A DNA stretch of 64,000 nt. Origin: Varroa destructor. Taxonomy: Eukaryota > Arthropoda > Arachnida > Mesostigmata > Varroidae. The stretch spans positions 18,262,253 through 18,326,252 of the forward strand of contig NW_019211459.1 in the NCBI RefSeq assembly GCF_002443255.2, in the 5' to 3' direction. This document shows, piece by piece, positions 37,714 through 48,364 of the stretch. Position 1 is the first letter of the stretch. Each line of letters opens with the position of its first letter. The position numbers were made by a program, and so were the translations under genes. The notes under the pieces are model-generated. The model was not told where the DNA came from. It searched no databases and saw nothing but the letters and a program-made list of their open reading frames with translations.

Positions 37714-37729
37714 GTGGGGAGCTCCCCAC
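37714..37729. repeat. Perfect 16-base palindrome
   Basis: GTGGGGAGCTCCCCAC is its own reverse complement and lies in non-coding sequence. Confidence 0.95.
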
Positions 37730-40700
37730 TCTCTAGCCAACTGCTGAATCATTTTAAGCAGTGTCATATATTCAAAGGACATATGTCAACATCGATGATC
37801 TCATCCACTCCGCTCTCCACTACTATCCCGTCGCAGTGTTCAAGCTATGGTATATGCCCCTTTCACAGTTGGTCCGTGGGGCAGCAGTATCTGTTGTTCT
37901 CAAAACGCGTGAAACAGTAGGATGAAATGAGCTCCTACTTAGTATAAGACGACTATTTGGGGTGCTGTGCTTCGACGTATTTCTATGGGCCTCGCTGTCA
38001 GTATGTGACCGGGTACGCCTGCTTCGTTCCCTCTGCTCGGTTGTGAGAAGTGTCGTTGTATCCTACCTGTCAGCCTATCTGTCGGAACCGGTGGTAAATC
38101 TTGCATTCAAACCTGCTGAATAATAGAACACTCACTGAACTCCAGAACACTCAGTGTTCATTGTGGTACTACACCAATTACTAAGCGCTGCATAAAATGT
38201 AAGTAATAAGAAAAGCCTAGAAGACGATGTGGGTAGGCTCACTTCCTCACTGAGGGAGAACCTGCCAGCCATTCCTATTGAGCATTACTAGTGAGACTGC
38301 ATCGGAAGTAGTTAATTGAGCGCGTGATTTCGTATGTTTGACATGGCGTTCCATAGCAGTACAGTAGAAGTGATATTGAAGTCGGTGTTACGTCGAGGGC
38401 CGTATCTTCGTCGCGGTTAGCGGCTACAAAATCGTTGCGAAACGCTAGAAAGCAGCTTCAGCTATCTATGAAGCTGAAGGGAGCTATAATAAAAACAGAA
38501 TGAAGATTATTTGCACTTTAAAATATGGACCTAAACAAGGGCTTAAACAGTTAGTACTTCAGAATTAACTAATAGTCGGCTTCTATGTGGCGCTTTTGTT
38601 TGGGGGGACTCAGGGCAAGGAACCATGTAATCAATAATGTCAGTTGTGCTAGCAGTTGAGTAGATTGTGCGTAATGTGAGCAGTTATTGTAATTAGAAAA
38701 TATCAGCATGAGATCGAATCCGATACCTCGCATTTGTCCGACGCCTGATTCAAGAGGCCACCAGGACAAACGGCTTCTTACTTTTCTCGGTTTTGTATAT
38801 GACCTTTTTAGCACTTGTGCATTAAATCCCTGTAAAAGGAAAGTGCTCAATAAAATGACCAGATATCAGCAGTCTGATGTGAATTTAGAATGTGTCTATC
38901 ATAAGCGTATAGGTTGCGCAAAACACATAATAGTCATGCGGATCAAATAAATTATTTAGTATTTGATAACTAAATTTATCAAGAAGTATGTTTCGAAATA
39001 GACTAAGCCTGATATGTTAAGCTTGAACGCCATAACGTTTTCTGTTCTGACAAATCAACTTGACCTCGATAGATTTATTCCGTTCTTGTTTCACTGCTTC
39101 TAATGCTGGTAGCATAAATATTTGCGGAATTGACGAAGACAACGAAAAGTTTTCAGGCTTCTAAACCTTATTATTGTGTTATTTCTAGCTAATATGCGGA
39201 CCTTTAACAGCAGATGAGCTATACTGACAAATGTTTTGTTTAGATTTGATGAGACTGTTCGTTGACTATTATTTTTAATATTTGCTGATGCATCGTAAAA
39301 CACTCAGTTCGAGATTCAGCTACAAAAGCTTTGGCCTAACAGGTATAGCTACCTAATAAGGAATACCAGCCCCTGAACAGCGCCGCGATCCATGCAGTAC
39401 TGTTACGTACTAGTTGGTTTTGATTTAGTTAAAGCTCCCTTTTATCCCAGATGGCAACCTGGGAAAGCTACCGGATGAGGTTAGGTTGATAAAGGTATGC
39501 TATCAGTTTGGTGTGGGCGGACACCGAGTACGGGATAGACACTGTTCTACTCTGAGCGGACGTTGCTGCTTCCTGCTCACTGACCGGCTGCTTTACGATA
39601 TGTTCACGAAGAACCTGGCACGAACTCGTAACTGCCTGAGTTAGTCACGAAGTTTTAAGGGATGTGGCGCTCGAACATTGCTTCCTGTGATTGCTTATGA
39701 CGAAGCTCGAACTTCTCTAGTGAAGGGTCAGAGATATGAATTCCAAAAAGTCTTTCTCCTATATCCATTGCCGCTCCGGTCTATCTAACGGACATGTGTA
39801 GGCAAGCATGCCCCTATTGCCATCTACATCTACCATTATTCCTACGTGACATTATGCCGGAGTCGACTGACTGATTTCATGCTTATATTATAATACAATT
39901 GCTGTTGTACTAGAATGGCTCCTATCTTTTAACATAAGCCCAGCATCCGTGCGATTTGAGCGCATGCATTTGTAACTAAGCACTGCTGGTAAATGTGCTA
40001 ATAAACAAAATACCGAATTAATATCAGAAATAGATCTATATCAGAAAGCTTGCAAATGAAGGGCTGCACTTATCTCACAACTTCATTTTTCTCAAAAGTC
40101 TGTTATTACTAGTTAAACAAGAGAGACCATTTTGTCGATTAACTAATGGATAAACGATATCCGGTTTATCAAATCGCATGGAAAACATGTTATAGAGAGC
40201 ATAGATTGACTTTGGTAAGTCCTAGGTTTACTGCGCCGTCGTGTATTCACTGTCTAGTGACAGTAATTTTGTTTTAATGGCAGCTACCACCTTAGCCTAA
40301 TGCTGAAGGACCCGTCCTTCATCGAAGTAGGTGACACCCTGTGTAAGGCCTAGTAATCTCGGTAATAATATTGGGGTTAGTAGTGATGCACGAGGATTTT
40401 GCACGACCGGCCGACGGACCACTGAACCATCGGAACCCTGGCCTGGTTGTGAGTATAACAGGCACCAAAAAAATAGAAAAATCCTGTTGTAGTCTACTGT
40501 GCTTGATCCGAACAGTCCTGTATCCAACATGCGTGTTGAAACAAGCGTGTCCAGATACTTCGGGCAGGATAAACAGGGCAATCCTGCTTTCTGCCTTTAT
40601 CGAAGTTGGGGAATGGTGCTAGAACAAGGTTCGAGGGGTTAGTGGTGATAATAGCGCGGCTAAAGCACCCACTCGCCAGAGGGAAGCGTCAAGGTGGTAC

Positions 40701-41668
40701 GTCGAGCCAAAGCCCGAAGCTGCGAGGCGAGCACAGCGAAGATAAATCAGGCCGTTAAAACAGGGGAAAGGAGCCTTCACCTCACGCCTGCTCGCCACGG
40801 TTCCGGCTGCCCTAATTCAGTCCCCAATTTCTCTTGGCGACCAATAGAAAGGATAATTAGTAGGGTTCAGGAAGTAAAGGAAATTTAGCTACCGGCTCGC
40901 CAAACATCAACTTTGTGGGAATTAGTGATACCGTACAGACGCCAGACAGAGCGAAACCGAGCAGTGGGGTGATCGATGTACCTACCAAGCGAGGTGGGAT
41001 GTGACTGGGGGTGCAGTTGTCCATCGATAGGACCATCCAGGCGACCTTCGCAAAGATAACTATCACACGAGAGGCATCTTTCAGCTTCATGGAAGGATCG
41101 TATGAAATAAAGAGAAAATAGCGTAATGCTTTCTGCGTAATAGCGTAAAGCGTCACTGTTTATGTAATTTGTCGGCATAAAAATAGATTACAGCATAAAA
41201 CATGATGAGAAGAATGTAGTATTAATAAATAATTAATAATACAGAAAGATATACAGAATGTCACGTCATTGTTATTTTGCGATTGTTCAATAAATTCAAA
41301 GGCTTGACGATACGCTTGCCGTGGACAAAACAGATATAGAAAGGAAACGTCCATTATCCTTCAGAAGATTTTTCTATTCATGTCATCAATATCTAAATTA
41401 AGGGACTGTGCAAGCCTGTTGTAAAAGTCGATTTTCACAGACAGTTATCAATCGCTTAATTAATACTTTTATCTAATAATCTATTTAGTCGTCCTATTGA
41501 TACGCATTACAATAGTAAAAGCGATCCTGTAGGTTGAGTATGCAGATGCATATGAAACTATATTTATCAAGACTGTAGATGAACGTTATGTGTGCTCAGC
41601 TAGACGGCTTAAGTACGGTTATGAAGCATTTTGAAGAAATGCTAAATTTATAATTAAGCAAGAACATC

Positions 41669-41688
41669 TTTTTTTTTTTTTTTTTTTT
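41669..41688. repeat. Poly-T (T20)
   Basis: Uninterrupted run of 20 T. On the minus strand it would read as a poly-A tail, but no retroposed sequence is recognised beside it. Confidence 0.95.
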
Positions 41689-44233
41689 CTAGAAATCTTA
41701 ACGCTACATCAGTTTTGCAGTACTGTTCTTTGCATATAGCTCTTCGACATTGTAACGTAATTTGTTAGGCTTTGTTTGCCTTTGTTTTGCACTTTCGAAA
41801 ATCAGCGGGACATCGCGCAGAGCCTTAATCCTTTAGCGGAGTATCGGAGCATCCAAGGGATCGAAAGGAATTCCAGGACGGTCGTTGGAGCATTCGCGCA
41901 ATAACGAGGGTGCCGCAGCAGCTTCGTTCGTGGCTTTTTTATAATCGTTGGCCGTGTCAATAGCGGACCTTAGAAACGTTAGCGGAATGATTAAGAATAA
42001 GGGAGATGATCGGATCATCAGAATCAGAAAATATTGTGTTCGCGAATTAGCCTTATTAGAGACGTTCCCGCCGTCAGGTTAGGAACATGTTGAAAAATGC
42101 CAAGGATACGTTCATAGCACGTCACATCGCATCCTCTGTTGCACCGTTTTCTGTGAAGTCTCAATTGAGACATCGCCCGAATTTATCCTCTTGTTACTAG
42201 GAGCGATAGTTAATCAGAACGCCAGCTGGTCCATGTGGACTTTCTGAAGACAATTATGGAATAATAATTGACATATACTTTGTTTTTCTACGTCAACATT
42301 AAAAAAAAATCCGACACAAAGATTAGTTTAGCAGTCTGTTAGTTCATATTTCAATAAACGTTTGTATAGTCGAAATTATGTAAATAAAGTTAAGTTTGGT
42401 AAAATTTCTTTTTAATTTTTAATGAAACGTTTAGTGTACTTAGGACTTGACTAGGATGTTTGTCAACTTTAAAATTGAAGGCAAAATTAAGTTAGTGCTT
42501 CTTTGTATATTGTGCCAATTTGCAAACGGATTAGTTGAATTTACTGAACTTGTGTGTTAATTAATTCGAAAATTAAGTTATCATTACTTTTATAAGCATT
42601 GTCCCAATGATTACCCACACCGTTACCAACAGTAGTGGCCTTTATGATTGAGTGAATTTCAATCAGTCGAAATGCTCAAATTATGTTACGCCAATTAAGC
42701 CAACAAGTAAGTTGAGCAGAACTTATTTAGATTCTCCATCGGATGTTGGCAACTATCTGTCCGCATTTCCATTCGTAATGTTATAGTACACAATATATAT
42801 ACAAGCAATATTAATCACATTATTTTATTTACAATTTAGACAAATAAATGCAGTACAAAGAATTAGAAATAGCATCTCAATGGTACAATAACGAGTACAT
42901 GTTATCGGATATTTATTTAATATTTTAAATAAAATCTGTTCTATATTGTAGAACATTTTTTTTTTCACACATTGTTAAACAATAGATACATTCGAAGTTG
43001 TAATTGCTGCTGCGGCGATTGACATCCAGAGCAAATCCAAAGTTTTGTACTCGTTCATTGAGTCTTCAACAATGTCTTTGAGCGCTGTTGGTGGTCATCG
43101 AACGTTGTGTGAGATCCCGCTATCGCGGTTTTCTCAAAATATACTGTGTTAAAGATGCGTGGAGAAAGCCGTACGAGTAAATTCTACGAGCTGGACTTTA
43201 TAATTTTTTCTTATCTAGCCGCCTAGATCAGACGTCTGGGTAGATAAGACATCGCTAGTGATAAACGTTACGTCGATATCATTCCAAGAACCTCTCAAGG
43301 AGTAATATGGATGCCTACGGAGCACACAAGAGAGCATGCAGATTCACTAATAATGGTAAGAGGCCACGTTCATTTACAAGTATATTGAGTACGTTATGAC
43401 GTCGGAACCATATACCGTAGGCTTTCAAAACCCTGACATTGCGTTTGGCACGCCCATCAACGGTTTGTCAAATAGCGAAAGTTACTCTACGCGGAAAGGA
43501 CCACTAAACGGTATATTTATGTCCTTTCGAATATCTAAGGAAAATGAGTAGTATCGGTGCCTGCCACAACGTCCCGGACGTATTGAGATAAATTCCGCAG
43601 TTAACTGAATGTATTTGAGTTCCGTTGCAGTCTGCAGTGGCCCTGCGCACTCAAGCTTGTTTAGGTTGAAGTCGCTAGAAAACCTTGATCACCGAAAAAA
43701 CTGACAACACCGATAGATAGTCACATGGTAGCATTTTCTAGTAAAAGCCCATGCTTCATATTATTTTTAAGATAAGCTAATTATGTCGAAGCTAGTTTTT
43801 TTTTCCCAGTGGATTGTAGCCAATCACGTACGTTTATACGTGACACCTTGATACGATAGCCGTTATAGTAGGGTAGTAACTACAACGCCTGTGGACAGAA
43901 TTAGCGGTATTTGATTATTTCACGTTTCTTAATACAGCAGACCAAATGTCGCACAGAGCCGTACATGTTACTGTAAGGAACAAACGATACGTATATTGTA
44001 TGTCATACCTGTTCGATACGTGTACCATTTGTTCTAGCGTAGCTGTTGCGAAATATTTCTAAATCAACGAAGGAAAGCGTCAGGACACTCTGCCCACATA
44101 AATGTTCGTTTGCATTGAGCACGTCGGTAGTACAAGGAAAGTCCCTCATTAATCGCCTCCAGGATCCACATGGCTACAACTCCCAAATTCTCACTGGTCG
44201 GTAGTAATGCGCGCGTTCGCTAAGTGTCGTTTC

Positions 44234-44259
44234 CGTCTGCAGCGGCGCTGCTGCAGACG
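44234..44259. repeat. 10-bp perfect inverted repeat plus a third copy
   Basis: CGTCTGCAGC and GCTGCAGACG flank a 6-base spacer. A further CTGCAGACGAAAC at 44262-44274 can pair with the left arm (TTTCCGTCTGCAG) instead, so two alternative stems are possible. Confidence 0.9.
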
Positions 44260-45260
44260 AACTGCAGACGAAACTAGCGAACAGGGGCATTGCAGGCAAA
44301 TGTTTCAATATCATCAGTGGGGCTATAGTAATCTCGAGAGGACAGTAATTTGTAAAGCGTGCCAAGATATTACAGCAGTTTGTGAAAGGAAAGAAGATAT
44401 TTGCGAGAGTCATACACCTGATAACAAAGCTGTTCTTACCTTTTGGCAGTGTTGAAGCGAGACAAAGCACGCCGACGATATAGCGACTGGTAGCCGCTAC
44501 ACGTATTTTCGTTTTGACTGGACAGTTGAAAAATTTTCCGGTTTAGTCCTCAAAACAATCTGAAAGCCAACATTAACCATACAATACAAATACCGTACTA
44601 CACTGAGACGTATAACAGGTCCTTCAATGAAGAGTCTTTGTTCACCAGATTTTACTCTGGTGATGCTACATGCCACAAGAAAACAATGAACTACTTCTAC
44701 AACAAGTTAGCGCAATTATTCTATGATATTAGATAAACGCTCTTGATAACTGCAAAATGTCGCATAACCACTCAACTAACATAATGTAAATTTGTATATA
44801 TGTTTGGCCATACCGGAATTGTGTATATGTAAAGCTGCAATTTACGCAAGTATACACACCCTTCTGTGAGATAACTGAGAAAAGCTAACGTAACTGAGCT
44901 CGGAGTCATAGATGTTATATTACCTTGAATTGGATATAAAATACTTATGCAATAGCTTCCTTTATCCACACAAACTGTATCGTTAGCGGACTCGAAGTAA
45001 CTGGTCTGTATGTATCATTTGTATGTTTTTTTTTTTCCATCAAATTGTATAAATAAGCAAAACAAAAAAATTAAAACAAACGTCACAGTATGTTGTCTGA
45101 AAGCTATCTTATGGTCAGCTAGTCAAGATTGATCTTTATCATTTTTGCTCGCCTTAAAAAACTGGCAACACTATGACCCTGGGATTATCGTACATTAGTT
45201 CGTATGTCAGACCACTTTTCGTTTAATTTTTCGAATTTAGATTTTCGAATAGAATTTCGT

Positions 45261-45581
45261 TTAATCTGTGGTAGAAGTAGTATGAGGATCTATACCTATG
45301 TATAGGATGCCATACCAAATCATGTATGTGCGCTTCGTTATGCACGAAAGCAAGTCTGAGTGATTCAAAGTATTGCGATATATTAAGCTGTCTCTAGCAA
45401 ACCTTTTAACCTGGCAGAAATTAGCACGCATTGATCTGAGCCCTTCGTAGTGATTACGTCTGCTTGGCGGCAAAATAATATATATGTGATTATCTTGTAA
45501 TATATATACAAGCATTCTTCTAAATTTTGCTTTTTCCTTATTTAGGGTTTTTCTGAAACCCTTATTTACTTTAGGAAACAT
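45261..45581 (-). CDS. Candidate 106-codon ORF beside the mariner relic, unknown
   Basis: An ATG-to-TAA minus-strand frame in AT-rich sequence, where 106 codons without a stop is unusual. It begins MFPKVNKGFRKTLNKEKAKF, is basic in its first third and has no membrane segment. No family is recognised. It ends the long non-coding stretch and lies about 110 bases from the 3' end of mariner copy 1, on the same strand. It does not resemble mariner C-terminal sequence and is not repeated near the second mariner copy, so it is not evidently part of that element. Confidence 0.2.
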   Translation of the reverse strand: MFPKVNKGFRKTLNKEKAKFRRMLVYILQDNHIYIILPPSRRNHYEGLRSMRANFCQVKRFARDSLIYRNTLNHSDLLSCITKRTYMIWYGILYIGIDPHTTSTTD

Positions 45582-45688
45582 TGAAGTGATTCATATAACA
45601 TAACGCAACGACCAAAGCTGTCAGAGTAGACTTTGAAATTAAAAAAACCTTTAAAATAGTTAGCCTAGAACAATGTCTTTAATATGTA

Positions 45689-46449
45689 TTAGAGGTACCC
45701 TTCTTTATTTTTTACACACTTATCCCAGCATTTTGGAGACTCGGTAGACAGCCATATACCTACAGTTGACGTCTTCATATGTGATTTTTCCATCTAAAAC
45801 TTCTCGAACTGAGTCGGCAGTGGGATATGCTTGCTCACCAGGTACCCACAGACCTAGATCGGAAAAGAATAAACGGGTAGAAACCAACGTTGAGTACTCT
45901 TTGCTTGATTCATGAAGTAATTGAAGCACAGTGATGAAGGCTGGCGTTGTCATAACAGACTGCGTGCTTTCGATTACCGTGTCAACAGTGCGTGAGTCCC
46001 TCGGGAAGCTCAGGTTCCGGGCTCCATTATATTTTCGGTGAGTATCTGATAGAGATGTCTTTAATGTCCATTGTAAGTACCGTAATTACCTTACGTCTTG
46101 ACCCACTCGACACCGTCACCAGACTCCATTTCATTTCAGGGCGACACCATTTTCTGGCCTGGTCCCTTCTCGGCCGGCGGTAGAAATTGAAGCACGCCTT
46201 GTCTGTGGTGACTGTATACGCCATGTCAATTTTTTTTTGTTGATTAAAGTACCCCAAATTGCGCGTGAAATCCACTACACGCACCCCTAAGCAGCGTGGA
46301 ACCGATTCGCGAGGAACCCATTCTTTATTCAGTTTTTGTATTTTTAGGATTTTGATGACAATTCTGTAACAGGTAACTCACCCGGCTTTTATTGAAAGGT
46401 TTCTTTGCGGCCAGAATATCTACCAGCAATACATTTTTTAACGGTACAT
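45689..46449 (-). mobile_element. Mariner-family transposase relic, copy 1
   Basis: Read on the minus strand, pieces of a mariner transposase appear in order in three shifting frames. They are: start ATG (46449); the end of the helix-turn-helix region (VTCYRIVIKILKIQKLNK) and the EWVPRE motif, equivalent to the WVPH/WVPR linker; TTDKACFNFY (equivalent to TGDEKW, first catalytic Asp kept); RKVITVLTMDIK; HGNRKHAVCYDNAS (second catalytic Asp in YDNA); a region aligned to YSPDL in which the third Asp is replaced; and a C-terminal CWDKCVKNKEGYL then TAA (45689-45691). Stops interrupt it, including a TGA before HGNRKH. Compared with copy 2, part of the N-terminal helix-turn-helix region is deleted. 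About 760 bases remain against roughly 1,035 for an intact mariner ORF, so it cannot encode a working enzyme. Terminal inverted repeats were not found. Confidence 0.87.
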
Positions 46450-46487
46450 AGTTAAAAAGTAATTAAGGTTTAAAGCCCGCCGAATTA

Positions 46488-46521
46488 ACTTGTAAGAGCC
46501 TAATATTAGGCTGTTACAAGT
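46488..46521. repeat. 34-base near-perfect palindrome beside mariner copy 1
   Basis: ACTTGTAA and TTACAAGT are the outer arms and GCCTAATATTAGGC is a perfect inner palindrome. Only the GA/TG dinucleotides between them fail to pair. It lies about 40 bases upstream of the relic's ATG, near where similarity between the two mariner copies fades. Confidence 0.93.
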
Positions 46522-46524
46522 GTG

Positions 46525-47884
46525 AAGTTGAGTAGCTTTTACAAGAGAGTTTATACCAGAAAAAATTAATTCCGAATGAAAAACGTTTTTTAGTTTCGAA
46601 AATCAATACAGATGGTTAAGTTTTTGTTCCTAGAAGGTCACACAGCTGCGAAGCTTCATCGAAGAAGATACTAGGTAAGAAGGTTATAAACAAAAGCATA
46701 AACTTCTCAAGAGTATAGGTTGAAATGTTGTTAAAGACCAGCAAGGAAGTAACCAGGTGTTGGGACTCAAAGAACTGGAACGCGTTGCGTCAAGCGAAAA
46801 AATTGTCACGAAAGCTGAGCACTGAGTTCGGATTTTCTAGACTACAACTGGTATTTTACATCAGTGTGTTACAGAATTATAACTCAGATACAGAATATGC
46901 GGAAACTGAATAAAACCCCATGGATTGGCTCCAGATCATCTGAAAGTACGTCTATTCAACTTACAAACTCAACAACAAACTCGCCATAAATAGGTCGTAG
47001 TTCAATTTTAAGCAGCTACTAGGGTAAGACTGGATAATGGCATCGGCCTGGAAAAAAATCGAGTTTGGTATCGCGCAGGTTCGGACAGATGGCGATGGCA
47101 GTACTTAAGAACATGTCCTACTATAGGGTACGAGCTGAATCTTCCCGCTATCTTTCGGTCCTCCAAAAGCTCATGGCCTGTTCGCATGGCGATCGGTCGC
47201 ACGTAGCCTGATCATTTGATGGCAACGCGAGAGCCGACCGTCATTTTATGTGCGAAGGAATAGCTAACGTTTGTTTCAATCAGTTTATTGTTTCGGTCCA
47301 GGTCCGTGTGAAATTCCATATGGGAACGCCAATTGCACTTATTAAAAAAACACGAAAAATTTATACTACAATAGTACCAGGGTTTAGCCTATAGGTACTG
47401 TCATTTCAATCATTTCTCCCCTTCAAAAGGCTGAGTGTCAGGAGCTTCTATTTTTCACACTTTCTTAGATATCTTTAAATACAAAATAGACTTAAATATT
47501 GCCACTGATTCAGGGTGTCGATTTGCCATCAAACAAACTGAGACTCGAAAGCAGTAAAGCAATAGTAAGACATTTAAAGTAATAGTAAGACATTTATTAC
47601 CACGTCCCGAATGACTCGTCATAACTCGTTTGCCAAGGCCTTCTTCACGCTTTCCTTCAAATTCTATCGCAAACTATAGCTGCGCTATAAATACCTCAAT
47701 TTGATCAATTCTTCAGCTTAATCATTTTATCAGGCGTCAGCAAAATTTTGCGATTGCTCGGTGACTTTTCTTTATAAATATACTTATCCGAAGGCGGTCG
47801 TCGTTTACGTTTCGGACCCAGGTGGTTACTTGGCAATAATACCTTCATTGGCCTTCCTCAGTGTTATACCGGCTGATAGACAGA
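46525..47884. other. Non-coding stretch, short direct repeat
   Basis: No gene is supported. A 62-codon ATG frame (46725-46913, +) and a 64-codon frame (47008-47202, minus) lack further signals. A 16- to 17-base sequence (AATAGTAAGACATTTA) is directly repeated at 47561 and 47581. Confidence 0.5.
47561..47597. repeat. 20-base-period tandem duplication
   Basis: AATAGTAAGACATTTA occurs at 47561-47576 and again at 47581-47596, separated by AAGT. Confidence 0.94.
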
Positions 47885-48361
47885 TCATTGCACATATTTG
47901 GTTGCCAATGGGTCCGAAAGAGAAGCGTCTTGTTCGCTGCGCCGTAGAGGTTTAGAAACTGGAGACGCTGGAGTAAACAAATGCGTTGAGCGTGGTACCG
48001 AACGACGTGGCACCGCTCCCTGATGCCTCAGTAAACGGACTGAGGCAAATTGCGAAATGCCTTCTATTGAGTGTCTTTGCAAATTGCATAATCCAGGATG
48101 TCGTCGATCTACAGAGATTGACTGGTTAGGTGTTGGCAAGACCTCGCTAGGATCCTTAGGATTTTCGGTTACTTGTCTCAATTGCTTAACAGCAGTCGAC
48201 GTCACTGTTTCCGTGTCGTTATCGCTATCGAAAACCTGGCATAGCTGGCGATTAAAGTAATTGGCTATCTCCTTCCGAAGGCTGATGGCATTAGCCCGAG
48301 TTTTTCTGGCGTGCTGAAGAAAAATTTCCCCAGTGAGCGTCATGTCAGACGGCAAGAAGAC
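47885..48361 (-). CDS. Candidate (terminal) exon, about 158 codons, unknown product
   Basis: On the minus strand a TTTCGCAG|G acceptor (AG at 48363-48362) leads straight into a frame open for 158 codons to TGA at 47885. It is the longest uninterrupted minus-strand frame in the window. The peptide starts VFLPSDMTLTGEIFLQHARK, followed by a helix-like basic/hydrophobic part (ANAISLRKEIANYFNRQL), an acidic Ser/Thr-rich linker (VFDSDNDTETVTSTAVKQ) and a disordered Ser/Pro/Arg-rich tail. This order, folded then disordered, is typical of a real C-terminus. A donor-like GTGAGTAGC 111 bases upstream (GT starting at 48472 on the minus strand) could bound a short intron, joined to a small upstream exon in the same phase. 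No family is recognised, no clear AATAAA follows, and chance cannot be excluded. Confidence 0.36.
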   Translation of the reverse strand, partial: VFLPSDMTLTGEIFLQHARKTRANAISLRKEIANYFNRQLCQVFDSDNDTETVTSTAVKQLRQVTENPKDPSEVLPTPNQSISVDRRHPGLCNLQRHSIEGISQFASVRLLRHQGAVPRRSVPRSTHLFTPASPVSKPLRRSEQDASLSDPLATKYVQ

Positions 48362-48364
48362 CTG

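Larger units (their letters stand above)
34085..45255. other. AT-rich stretch with no gene supported
   Basis: Stops are frequent in all frames. Features seen are a (GA)n run at 34541-34554, a (GTC)7 tract at 37548-37569, a 16-base palindrome at 37714-37729, a T20 run at 41669-41688 and a 26-base inverted repeat at 44234-44259. The part at 40.3-41.2 kb is GC-richer and has overlapping open frames on both strands (for example 99 codons at 40857-41156, minus), but with no motif I recognise. Confidence 0.5.

Noticed and set aside
46725..46913. 62-codon + frame next to mariner copy 1
   Set aside because: It reads opposite to the transposase, has no similarity to mariner sequence and no other support.
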